Source: Pseudanabaena sp. Chao 1811
Lineage (GTDB): Bacteria > Cyanobacteriota > Cyanobacteriia > Pseudanabaenales > Pseudanabaenaceae
Direction: 5' to 3'
DNA: 64,000 nucleotides
NCBI RefSeq assembly: GCF_027942295.1
Contig: NZ_CP101416.1
Span: 2,272,001 to 2,336,000 of the forward strand
In this document: positions 16,199 to 24,324 of the stretch, one piece after another
How the letters are laid out: every line of letters starts with the position of its first letter
How positions within the stretch are numbered: position 1 is the stretch's first letter
Position numbers and translations under genes: made by a program
The notes under the pieces: model-generated
What the model was told of the DNA's origin: nothing
Seen by the model: only the letters and a program-made list of their open reading frames with translations
Database searches by the model: none

Positions 16199-17293
16199 CT
16201 ATAACACTTCCAAAATTTTTGAAGCGGCTGTTCCATCACCATATAAATTATTGGTAGATGATGGTATTGGTTGACACATTTGATTTTTGATTTTTTGATA
16301 GATTTCGCTACTGGATGTCGGTGCGACTAAGTGATTCCATCCTGCATCAACTAGTTCCACCCACTCAGTTTCATCACGTAAAGTGATACAAGGTACTTGA
16401 TAGAAATAAGCTTCTTTTTGGATACCACCAGAATCTGTAACGATCATTTTTGAGTTTTTTTCCAGCAGAATCATATCGTAATAACTAACTGGATCTATTA
16501 AGCGTAATGTTTCTGGGATTTTGTCTAGCATCTGTAGATCTTTTAAGATTTTTTTAGTTCTTGGATGCAAAGGTAAAACCACAAGAATTTCTTGACTGAG
16601 TTTACTCAAAGCCTCAATAATTGCAGTTAGGCGATCGCTGGTGTCAGTATTTTCCGCTCGATGTATTGTGCTTAAGATATATTTTTGAGGTTGTAGCTTC
16701 AAGCTATCCAGAATGTGACTAGCTAATTCTGCCTTTTTAACATAATAAAGAGACGCATCATACATAACATCTCCAACGAGATGAATTAGATTACTTGCAA
16801 TACCTTCTTTATATAGATTTTGATTAGCAACTTCTGTAGGAGTAAACAATAAATTAGCAGCATGGTCAGTTAGCACTCGATTTATTTCTTCAGGCATCTT
16901 ACGATTAAAAGATCTTAAACCTGCTTCCACATGGGCTATGGGAATATGTAGTTTTGTTGCTGCAAGTGCTCCTGCCAATGTAGAATTTGTATCTCCATAA
17001 ACTAATACCCAATCTGGTTTTTCTTTAACTAAAACTTCTTCAATTGCTCCGAGCATTTTGCCTGTTTGGATACCATGTGTACCTGAGCCAATACCGAGAT
17101 GGTAATTAGGTTTAGGAATATCAAGTTCCGTAAAAAATACATCGGACATATTTTGATCGTAATGTTGTCCTGTATGTACTAAGACCTCGGTAATATGTTC
17201 TAGAGATCTAGCAATTCTAGATACTGCAGCAGCTTTGATAAACTGAGGTCTTGCTCCAACGATTGTTAAGATCTTTAATGAAGAATGTTGCAT
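16199..17293 (-). CDS. wbpI: Non-hydrolysing UDP-sugar 2-epimerase, WbpI-like
   Basis: A 364-residue epimerase of the WecB/WbpI family. Motifs in order are TIVGARPQFIKAAAV, HTGQHYDQNMSDVFF, VLVYGDTNSTLAGALAA, AHVEAGLRSFNRKMPEEINRVLTDH, STIHRAENTD, PLHPRT and VTDSGGIQKEAYF, with the late DETEWVELVDAGWN. The phrases PKPNYHLGIGSGTHGIQTGKML and RDETEWVELVDAG resemble WbpI (UDP-2,3-diacetamido-glucuronate 2-epimerase) more than WecB. This fits the wbpA-B-D-E genes 4 kb away. Expected product: UDP-ManNAc(3NAc)A. It is last in the minus-strand arm of the polysaccharide locus. Confidence 0.85.
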   Translation of the reverse strand: MQHSSLKILTIVGARPQFIKAAAVSRIARSLEHITEVLVHTGQHYDQNMSDVFFTELDIPKPNYHLGIGSGTHGIQTGKMLGAIEEVLVKEKPDWVLVYGDTNSTLAGALAATKLHIPIAHVEAGLRSFNRKMPEEINRVLTDHAANLLFTPTEVANQNLYKEGIASNLIHLVGDVMYDASLYYVKKAELASHILDSLKLQPQKYILSTIHRAENTDTSDRLTAIIEALSKLSQEILVVLPLHPRTKKILKDLQMLDKIPETLRLIDPVSYYDMILLEKNSKMIVTDSGGIQKEAYFYQVPCITLRDETEWVELVDAGWNHLVAPTSSSEIYQKIKNQMCQPIPSSTNNLYGDGTAASKILEVL

Positions 17294-17360
17294 ATTAATT
17301 AGGTTAAAAAGTTAGTGCTAATGAAGGGTGAAGTTCAGTATATATGACATGAAACAATTG

Positions 17361-18533
17361 CTATACATGACGCATACGCTGAAGAATTTTGCTTGCGATC
17401 TCTTCCCACGTAAAATTCTTTTCTGCATAATTACGGGCAGTTTTACCCATTATTCCCAATTGATCGGGATTTGAAATCATGGTGATCGCATGATTTGCTA
17501 AATCGTGATAGTTGCCATTTTCATGCAAAGTAATAAATCCTTGTGATTCTAGCTCCCGAACACCACGAAAGTTAGAGGATAAAATAGGCTTTCCCGAAGC
17601 TGCATAAGCATATAGCTTAATTGGAGAAAAGCCAATATTTGAAAATTCTAATAACGGTAATAAAGCTATATCAAAACAATTAATATACTCATTAGACTGC
17701 TCATAAGGAACTTCATTCATAAAGGATACGCATTCAAGATCACGATAGGTTTCCTGCAAATAACCTAACTGGCGACCACTACCTACTACCAACAGTTTTG
17801 CTTGAGGGTATACTTCACAAATAATAGGCATTGCTTGAATAGCCAGTTCTGCACCTTTCCAACGCTCAAGATCTCCAATTAAACCCAAATAAAAGTAAGT
17901 AGGATCAAGTTTATATTTCTGGAGAATCTCTTGTCGTGGCAAAGGATAAAAGATTTTAGGATCAGTACCATTACCTGCTACCAATACTTTTTCTTGAGGC
18001 AACCCATGTTCAATAAGTTTTTCTTTTATTCCTTCGACTACAGTAATTACAAAAGTAGCTAGACGCGCATCAAGTAATTGCATGTACTTAATTACATCAA
18101 GCCAAGGACGAGAAACTCCCATTTGCACTAATTCATCAGCAAACCAGCCATTTTGTTCGGTCACAATATGACGAAATCCTTTGATGCGTAAGGCAGCAAC
18201 CGACAGCGCTGAGATGATGCTACTACGCAAATATACCCAATCATAGCGATCTGATCTTTGCAAAAGGATTGTCAAAATTTGCGCCAGACTATTAAGACTG
18301 GTTTTACCAACAGGAATAATTCGGGTTAAAGATGACGTAAATGTGACATTATCAAAAAATTTATCAGCAATTAACTGATTTTGATGAGAATCACCTGTAC
18401 TTGGAATGATTGCATCAACCGTATGTCCTGCAAGTCGAAATTCCTTAGCGATCGAAGTAAAGTGAACTGTCCCCCCATTAGGTAGTGATAGGTTTAATGT
18501 AGAAATCATCAAAATTTTCATAGGCGCTTTCAT
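17361..18533 (-). CDS. GT-B (family 4-like) glycosyltransferase
   Basis: A 390-residue retaining glycosyltransferase. The N-terminal lobe starts MKILMISTLNLSLPNGGTVHFTSIAKEFRLAGHTVDAI. The donor-binding lobe contains VAGNGTDPKIFYP, YLGLIGDLERWKGAELAIQAMPII, AKLLVVGSG and SPIKLYAYAASGKPIL, in which the usual EX7E glutamates are less conserved. It presumably adds one sugar of the repeat unit on the cytoplasmic side of the membrane. The start overlaps the asnB stop by 4 bp (ATGA), and wbpI follows after 67 bp. A second ATG 4 codons downstream is an alternative start. Confidence 0.85.
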   Translation of the reverse strand: MKAPMKILMISTLNLSLPNGGTVHFTSIAKEFRLAGHTVDAIIPSTGDSHQNQLIADKFFDNVTFTSSLTRIIPVGKTSLNSLAQILTILLQRSDRYDWVYLRSSIISALSVAALRIKGFRHIVTEQNGWFADELVQMGVSRPWLDVIKYMQLLDARLATFVITVVEGIKEKLIEHGLPQEKVLVAGNGTDPKIFYPLPRQEILQKYKLDPTYFYLGLIGDLERWKGAELAIQAMPIICEVYPQAKLLVVGSGRQLGYLQETYRDLECVSFMNEVPYEQSNEYINCFDIALLPLLEFSNIGFSPIKLYAYAASGKPILSSNFRGVRELESQGFITLHENGNYHDLANHAITMISNPDQLGIMGKTARNYAEKNFTWEEIASKILQRMRHV

Positions 18534-20440
18534 ATTTTCACATCAAATACCTTTAACCACCGACTGAAGCTAATTACACGCCAGATCACACCTTGCATTC
18601 CTGAATTACCATCAAGTGTTGCTTGAAAGATTTTTTGAAGCACATCAGGCTGTACCCATTGACCTAAACTTGCTATTGCCTTTTGCAACTCTATCTCAAA
18701 GCGATCGCTTAATCCATGTTTTATCCATTGAGATTCAGGTGTGACAAAGCCCATTTTGTCCTGACGAGTGCGGATTGATTCAGGGATGATATTACGCATT
18801 GCCTCACGCAAAACTGCTTTAGTTTGCCCTTGCCGAATTTTGGTGGTGTCATCAAGAGAATAAGCAAATTCAACGAGTCGATAGTCTAAGAATGGCACGC
18901 GCGATTCAACAGAATGGGCCATTGAATTACGATCTTCCCAATGCAAAAGCATAGGTACGCTGGTAGAGGTGATCTGTAGGTGTGATAGCTGATGAATTGA
19001 TGTTGGGGTAGTGAGCGCAAATTTAGCACTCACCTGTGGCGCAACCCCCAAAGCTTGTAAGTAACTACCATTGAGCCAACTAGGCACAGCAGTCTCTGAC
19101 GCATAGCCTAATAGACGACGTAGCGGTTGGCGCACCCATATAGGGAGTAGTGGCTCGATCATGCGTTGGATTTCCGTTGCATTTTGGTAACGGCGGCAGG
19201 TAATTAACTCATTAACTAGTTTGCACCAATGCCATTTTCTAAATAAATTTGCAAATAGGGCTGCATAAAACTTCGTATATCCCGCTAATAATTCATCTGC
19301 CCCCTGCCCATCAAGCATAACTTTTACACCAGATTGTCCCGCCTGTCGAAATACACACCATTGAGCGAAGATACTGGTTGAACCAAAAGGTTCATCTTGC
19401 TGCCATGTTAGATGATCAAGTTCCTCAAATAATTCGCTAGCATTGGGGAAAATGAAGTTTGGGTGTACTTGTGTTTGGGCAATTACATCCTTAATGTACT
19501 GTCGCTCATCGTAGCGAAGATCATCAAAACAGGAAGAAAAGGTTTGAAAAGGAATATTATTTGCTGACTCTTGGCGTAATTGATCGCTAAGGCAAACGAT
19601 TGATGTGGAATCCAGCCCACCTGATAGACAAGAACCAACGGTGACATCTGCTCTTAACCTTAGTTTGACTGAGTCCTTCAACAAATTTTGAAGCTGTTGC
19701 TTTGCTTCTGGCATTGAGAGATCTTGTTGGTGTGATGGCAGGCTATACCACTGTTTTACGGTGAGCTTGCCAAAATCAGCATCTTGGCGATCGCTATTGA
19801 GCGTTAAATATTGCCCACCGCGTAATTGCCAAACATCTTTAAACATTGTTTCACTAGTGTGATCAAGCATTCCATAGGCAAGGAAGTCGTAGCAGCGTTG
19901 GGGGTTTGCTTGAGCTTTCCAGTTAGGCAGTTTTGTAAACTGTTTAATTTCCGACGCAAAAGCAATGAAGTTAGGTGATTGCTCCCATATATATAGTGGT
20001 TTCACCCCGAAGCGATCGCGGGCTGCCCATAGTAATTGTTTGCTGCTATCCCATAACAAAAAGGCAAACATACCGTTAAAACGGTCGAGGCAAGCATAAC
20101 CCCATGCTTGATATGCAGCCAAAATCATCTCTGTATCAGAATGACTACGGAACTGATATCCCAGATCTACTAGTTCAGCTGTCAGTTCCAAATAGTTATA
20201 AATTTCACCGTTATATACCAACCAATATTTTTGATCGCCACTAGCCATTGGTTGATGCCCTGCCGATGACAAATCAATAATTGATAACCTACGGTGTCCT
20301 AAACCTAAACCACAATCATCATCAAAATAATAGCCACTATCATCAGGTCCTCGGTGAGCGATGACTTGGGTAAAATCCCGCAAAAGTGATCTGTCTACAG
20401 GTTTTTGAACACGATTCCAAATTCCACTGATGCCACACAT
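18530..20440 (-). CDS. asnB: Glutamine-dependent asparagine synthetase-like amidotransferase
   Basis: A 636-residue AsnB homologue. Cys2 (MCGISGIW) is the glutaminase nucleophile, and the N-terminal Ntn domain continues with AHRGPDD, GLGHRRLSIIDLS and YNGEIYNYLEL. The C-terminal synthetase domain has the ATP PP-loop SCLSGGLDSTS and HWEDRNSMAHSVESRVPFLDYRLVEFA. In glycan loci such enzymes (for example WbpS of Pseudomonas) probably amidate uronic acids rather than aspartate, which fits the uronic-acid pathway here. Three copies occur in this locus. A damaged copy of its first codons lies 870 bp upstream at 21271-21309. Confidence 0.88.
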   Translation of the reverse strand: MCGISGIWNRVQKPVDRSLLRDFTQVIAHRGPDDSGYYFDDDCGLGLGHRRLSIIDLSSAGHQPMASGDQKYWLVYNGEIYNYLELTAELVDLGYQFRSHSDTEMILAAYQAWGYACLDRFNGMFAFLLWDSSKQLLWAARDRFGVKPLYIWEQSPNFIAFASEIKQFTKLPNWKAQANPQRCYDFLAYGMLDHTSETMFKDVWQLRGGQYLTLNSDRQDADFGKLTVKQWYSLPSHQQDLSMPEAKQQLQNLLKDSVKLRLRADVTVGSCLSGGLDSTSIVCLSDQLRQESANNIPFQTFSSCFDDLRYDERQYIKDVIAQTQVHPNFIFPNASELFEELDHLTWQQDEPFGSTSIFAQWCVFRQAGQSGVKVMLDGQGADELLAGYTKFYAALFANLFRKWHWCKLVNELITCRRYQNATEIQRMIEPLLPIWVRQPLRRLLGYASETAVPSWLNGSYLQALGVAPQVSAKFALTTPTSIHQLSHLQITSTSVPMLLHWEDRNSMAHSVESRVPFLDYRLVEFAYSLDDTTKIRQGQTKAVLREAMRNIIPESIRTRQDKMGFVTPESQWIKHGLSDRFEIELQKAIASLGQWVQPDVLQKIFQATLDGNSGMQGVIWRVISFSRWLKVFDVKI

Positions 20441-20495
20441 TAAATATTATTGATATATTTTGAACAAATACTAAAAAAGAGAGCAAGCAATTACT

Positions 20496-21266
20496 TCAAA
20501 TTAGATTTTTGCGAGCGACAAACCAATAGTTTTGACATAGTGGTGAAAATATTTTTGAAAGTAAATTATCAAGATTATTGTAGAGTTTTGCTAATTGTAT
20601 TGAATTCGCAATTTTAGGTGGTAAATTCCCCAACCAATTTCTGGGCAAGAAGCCATATGTTTTTATTTCTACGACTTCTAATCCTGACTGCTGGCAAAGC
20701 TTGTAGATATCCCCAGAGGTATATCGATATTGATGATGATATTTATGTGGAATTAAGGATGCTAGTGCCTCGACCCAACTAAATTGGTTAGGGAAGTGAT
20801 AGCAAATAAAGTAACCATCGGGTTTTAAGATTCGATAAATCTCTTTGAGATTTTCTATTTCACAACCACCAGTTTCACGGACATGCTCTAAAACTCCCAC
20901 AGACACAACAGTATTAAACGAAAAATCTTCATAGGGCAGCTTAACTGGCTCATCGGCATTGCCCTGTGTGAAATAGTAATCATTACTTTGCAATCTATTT
21001 AGGGGTGGGCAGGGATTAAGGGAAAAACCCGAAGTATGGTATCCCGACTGGAGCAGAAAGTACGAGAAATGACCATTACCACAACCCCAATCCAATACAT
21101 GCTTGCCAATTTCGGCGTAGCGTAACACCAAATTATAGAGATGATTATATTGATAAGCACTCACTAGACTTTTAAACTGGAGAAGCTGGTAATTTTTATC
21201 TTTAGCTTGCAATTGCACAAGTTCTGATAGTACTGAGTTTAGGCGTTGTTTCACTAGCACTTTCAT
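20496..21266 (-). CDS. SAM-dependent class I methyltransferase
   Basis: A 256-residue methyltransferase with motif I HVLDWGCGNGHFSYFL, an acidic strand-2 region, and VVSVGVLEHVRETGG before YRILKPDGYFICYHFPNQFSW. This is the Methyltransf_11/25 pattern of small-molecule or sugar methylases. The frame is open to a GTG at 21305, but the codons 21271-21309 derive from an asnB start in another frame. The ATG at 21266 (MKVLVKQRLNSV) is therefore the likelier start. It is the first gene of the minus-strand arm and is followed by asnB after 55 bp. Confidence 0.75.
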   Translation of the reverse strand: MKVLVKQRLNSVLSELVQLQAKDKNYQLLQFKSLVSAYQYNHLYNLVLRYAEIGKHVLDWGCGNGHFSYFLLQSGYHTSGFSLNPCPPLNRLQSNDYYFTQGNADEPVKLPYEDFSFNTVVSVGVLEHVRETGGCEIENLKEIYRILKPDGYFICYHFPNQFSWVEALASLIPHKYHHQYRYTSGDIYKLCQQSGLEVVEIKTYGFLPRNWLGNLPPKIANSIQLAKLYNNLDNLLSKIFSPLCQNYWFVARKNLI

Positions 21267-21270
21267 ATCT

Positions 21271-21309
21271 TTATGGCTCACGACTCCAAATTCCATTGAT
21301 GCCACACAT
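21271..21309 (-). pseudogene. Vestige of an asnB 5' end (13 codons)
   Basis: The minus strand from 21309 reads ATG TGT GGC ATC AAT GGA ATT TGG AGT CGT GAG CCA TAA, that is MCGINGIWSREP and a stop. The first 31 nt match the start of the asnB gene at 20440 with two mismatches (MCGISGIWNRV). It appears to be what is left of an asnB gene whose body was replaced by the methyltransferase gene. Confidence 0.7.
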
Positions 21310-21379
21310 GAGTTATTTTGATCAACGCTGATAGACTTATTAAACGCTTGCTTGTCTAACTTTACTTGATTATGTGTGT
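21310..21379. promoter_or_regulatory. Divergent promoter region of the two arms of the glycan locus
   Basis: This 70-bp gap separates the minus-strand arm (first ATG of the vestige at 21309) from wbpA on the plus strand. Both arms must be transcribed outward from here. It is AT-rich, but I could not fix a -35/-10 pair with confidence. Confidence 0.4.
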
Positions 21380-22720
21380 ATGAAGGCTATAAACGTGGAG
21401 CAACCATCCACTTTTGCAAATTTGCAAACCAAAATTAAAGATCATTCAGCGCTAGTAGGCGTTATCGGGCTTGGTTATGTTGGCCTACCTTTTGCTGTCG
21501 AAAAAGCAAAGGTAGGCTATTCTGTGATTGGCTTTGAGCAAAATCCTCAGCGTGCAGCACAAGTGAATGTAGCTGACAACTATATTCCTGATGTCAAATC
21601 CGAAGAGCTAAAAGCCATAGTTGACAGTGGCAATCTCAAAGCTGTGACAAGTTATGAATTAGTGTCACAAATGGATGCGATCGTTATTTGTGTTCCTACG
21701 CCACTTACGAAAAACCTCACACCGAACTTGAGCTATATTGAGTCGGTTACACAAGAATTAGCCAAATATTTGAGAGCAGGGCAATTAATTACGCTTGAAT
21801 CTACTACCTATCCTGGAACAACTGATGAGGTAATGCGACCAATCTTGGAACAGGTGAGTGGACTAAAGCAAGGAGAAGATTTTTTCTTAGCCCACTCACC
21901 TGAGCGAGTTGATCCCGGTAATCTACGCTACACCACCAAAAATACGAATAAAGTGGTTGGTGCGTCCGATCCACATTCCCTAGCAATTGCCAAGCTATTT
22001 TACGAACAGACTATTGATCATGTGGTTCCTGTTAGCAGTGCGAAAGCCGCTGAGTTAGTCAAAGTCTTTGAAAATACGTTTCGGGCGGTCAATATTGCCC
22101 TTGTTAATGAGTTGGCAATCCTTTGCGATCGCATGGGGCTTAATGTCTGGGAAGTGCTAGATGCGGCTAATACTAAGCCCTTTGGTATCATGCCATTTTA
22201 TCCAGGTCCAGGGGTGGGCGGTCACTGTATTCCCATCGATCCTCACTACTTAGAGTGGAAAGCAAAGGAATTTAATTTTGAAACCCATTTCATTGCCTTG
22301 GCAGGTGAAATTAATCGGCGCATGCCCGAATTTGTCAGGGAGAAGGCGTGGCGTGTACTTAACCAAGTTGGGGTTGCTCCATCTCGATCCACTATTTTAG
22401 TAATGGGTGTCGCCTACAAAAAAAATATTGATGACTGGCGTGAATCTCCCTCAATCAATGTGATTAAGCGCCTGCTAGAAGATCATGCCCATATTGTTTA
22501 CCACGATCCCTTTGTGCCTGAGATCAAAATTCGTGGTCAAATTTTTCAGTCAATTCCGCTAACAGACGAGGCGATCGCCAATGCAGATATAGTCATCATT
22601 TTGACAGATCATAGTCAAATCGATTATACGAACCTCGTTGCTAAAGCTAAGGCAATTCTTGATACCCGTGGCGTGACAAGACATCTACAAGGTAATCTCT
22701 CTAACGTTACACTTTTATAA
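21380..22720 (+). CDS. wbpA: UDP-N-acetylglucosamine 6-dehydrogenase, WbpA-like
   Basis: A 446-residue NAD-dependent nucleotide-sugar dehydrogenase oxidising UDP-GlcNAc at C6 to the uronic acid, the first step of the diacetamido-uronate pathway. The Rossmann loop GVIGLGYVGLPFAVE is near residue 28. VPTPL, ESTTYPGTT and the HSPERVDPGN segment follow. The central helix is KAAELVKVFENTFRAVNIALVNELA, and the catalytic Cys lies in PGPGVGGHCIPIDPHYL. The C-terminal NAD domain includes GVAYKKNIDDWRESPS. The frame also opens at a GTG two codons earlier; the ATG is preferred. It heads the plus-strand array and precedes wbpB by 43 bp. Confidence 0.92.
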   Translation: MKAINVEQPSTFANLQTKIKDHSALVGVIGLGYVGLPFAVEKAKVGYSVIGFEQNPQRAAQVNVADNYIPDVKSEELKAIVDSGNLKAVTSYELVSQMDAIVICVPTPLTKNLTPNLSYIESVTQELAKYLRAGQLITLESTTYPGTTDEVMRPILEQVSGLKQGEDFFLAHSPERVDPGNLRYTTKNTNKVVGASDPHSLAIAKLFYEQTIDHVVPVSSAKAAELVKVFENTFRAVNIALVNELAILCDRMGLNVWEVLDAANTKPFGIMPFYPGPGVGGHCIPIDPHYLEWKAKEFNFETHFIALAGEINRRMPEFVREKAWRVLNQVGVAPSRSTILVMGVAYKKNIDDWRESPSINVIKRLLEDHAHIVYHDPFVPEIKIRGQIFQSIPLTDEAIANADIVIILTDHSQIDYTNLVAKAKAILDTRGVTRHLQGNLSNVTLL

Positions 22721-22763
22721 AATTTATAAACTGGAGTCTTGAGACGACTCTCAAAAATTACCT

Positions 22764-23717
22764 ATGCAAAAAGTTATTGTGGTTGGGGCAGGTAGTTGGG
22801 GCAAAAATCTTGTCCGTAATTTTCATGCCCTCGGTGCATTGGCGGGTGTTGCCGAAATGAGTCCAGATCTGCGTGCAGGGATAGCAGCCAATTTTCCCGA
22901 TGTGACTCTTTACAACGATCTGCAATCCGCCTTAGAAACGGATGCAGCGATCGTCCTTGCAACGCCTGCACCATCTCATTACAAACTTGCCTTGCAGGTT
23001 TTACAGGCAGGCAAAGATGTATTTATTGAGAAGCCGATGACCCTTAAAACGTCAGAAGCTCGGCATCTTGCAGAGTATGCAGACAGCCAAAATCGCATTT
23101 TGATGGTGGGACATTTATTGCTATATCAACCTGCGATCGCGTGGATGCGCGATTACTTAGCTACGGGTAAGGCGGGCAAAGTTTTTCATGTCTCTACCCA
23201 GAGAGTCAAACTTGGTAAAGTTCGTCGCGAAGAAAATGTCTGGTGGTCTTTTGCCCCCCATGATGTTTCAGTGATTTTAGATCTATTAGGAAATTCTTCA
23301 ACAAGCCTCAAATTGCAAACTGTTCAAGCCAATGGTCATGCGATGTTACAGTCGGGCATTGCTGATAATGTGCATGTCGATCTGCAATTTGCAAGCGGTC
23401 AAACTGCCCATGTCCATACCTCTTGGTATTACCCCCTATCTCAGCGCTCGACCATTGTCCTCGCGGAAAAGCAAATGCTGGTCTATGACGAAGTTGCCCA
23501 AACCGTAACTATTCACAACAAAACTATTGATGCCGAATTAAACAATCAGGATCAAGGTAGTGAGATTGTGGAAATAGCCGCAGCAGAACCACTCAAAATT
23601 GAATGTCAACATTTTCTTGATTGTCTTGCTACAGGTCAGCGTCCAAGATCCGATGGATGGAATGGGGTAGCGGTTGTGGAAGTTTTAGAAAAAGCACAGG
23701 AGGCAATGTATGGTTGA
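22764..23717 (+). CDS. wbpB: Gfo/Idh/MocA oxidoreductase, WbpB/WlbA-like
   Basis: A 317-residue NAD-dependent oxidoreductase. The Rossmann motif is VVGAGSWGKNLVRNF, and the family signature EKPMTLKTSEA holds the catalytic Lys of the EKP motif. VGHLLLYQPAI and WWSFAPHDVSVILDL (with the proton-relay His) follow. In the WbpA-B-E-D pathway this enzyme oxidises C3 of UDP-GlcNAcA to the 3-keto sugar, which the aminotransferase then uses. Its identification rests on motif plus position between wbpA and wbpD. The last 8 bp overlap the next gene, so the operon is translationally coupled. Confidence 0.85.
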   Translation: MQKVIVVGAGSWGKNLVRNFHALGALAGVAEMSPDLRAGIAANFPDVTLYNDLQSALETDAAIVLATPAPSHYKLALQVLQAGKDVFIEKPMTLKTSEARHLAEYADSQNRILMVGHLLLYQPAIAWMRDYLATGKAGKVFHVSTQRVKLGKVRREENVWWSFAPHDVSVILDLLGNSSTSLKLQTVQANGHAMLQSGIADNVHVDLQFASGQTAHVHTSWYYPLSQRSTIVLAEKQMLVYDEVAQTVTIHNKTIDAELNNQDQGSEIVEIAAAEPLKIECQHFLDCLATGQRPRSDGWNGVAVVEVLEKAQEAMYG

Positions 23718-24324
23718 GATAAATTCTGCTAAGGTATCCTCAAGTTCTGATTATTTTGCCCATGAGTCAGCTTATGTGGATGCAGGTGCAAATATTGGTA
23801 CAGGGACAAAAATCTGGCATTTCTCCCACATTATGGGCAAAGCCAAAATCGGGAATAACTGCATCCTCGCCCAAAATGTATTTGTCGCTGATAACGTGAT
23901 CATTGGCGATCGCTGCAAAATCCAAAATAATGTATCGCTCTATGAAGGCGTAATTTTGGAGGACTATGTGTTTTGCGGACCTAGCATGGTGTTTACCAAT
24001 GTGAAAACACCACGCTGTGAATATCCTCGCAACACTAGTGCTGACTATGCAACGACAAGAATCAAACATGGATCGAGTATCGGTGCAAATGCTACGATTG
24101 TCTGCGGCATCACCTTAAATGAACGCGCCTTTGTTGCCGCAGGTGCAGTAGTTACTAAAGACGTTCCCGCCTATGCCATGGTTGCAGGAGTTCCCGCAAA
24201 AATCATTGGCTGGATGAGCGCCTACGGCGATGTCCTTGAATTCGATGCTAAAGGATATGCAGTAGACTCAATCGGTGACAAATACCAAAAAATATCAGAT
24301 ATAGAAGTCAAAAAATTAGCATGA
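23710..24324 (+). CDS. wbpD: Left-handed beta-helix N-acetyltransferase, WbpD-like
   Basis: A 204-residue hexapeptide-repeat acyltransferase. Repeats run from YVDAGANIGTGTKIWHFSHIMGKAKIGNNCILAQNVFVADNVIIGDRCKIQNNVSLYEGV through VTKDVPAYAMVAGVPAKIIGW, with the catalytic His probably in WHFSHIM. WbpD transfers an acetyl group from acetyl-CoA to the 3-amino group of UDP-GlcNAc(3NH2)A. The length matches the family with a slightly longer tail. The gene overlaps wbpB by 8 bp and wbpE by 4 bp (ATGA). Confidence 0.88.
   Translation: MVEINSAKVSSSSDYFAHESAYVDAGANIGTGTKIWHFSHIMGKAKIGNNCILAQNVFVADNVIIGDRCKIQNNVSLYEGVILEDYVFCGPSMVFTNVKTPRCEYPRNTSADYATTRIKHGSSIGANATIVCGITLNERAFVAAGAVVTKDVPAYAMVAGVPAKIIGWMSAYGDVLEFDAKGYAVDSIGDKYQKISDIEVKKLA

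Noticed and set aside
21267-21305. GTG at 21305 as start of the methyltransferase gene
   Set aside because: These codons come from a decayed asnB start read in another frame; the ATG at 21266 is more plausible.
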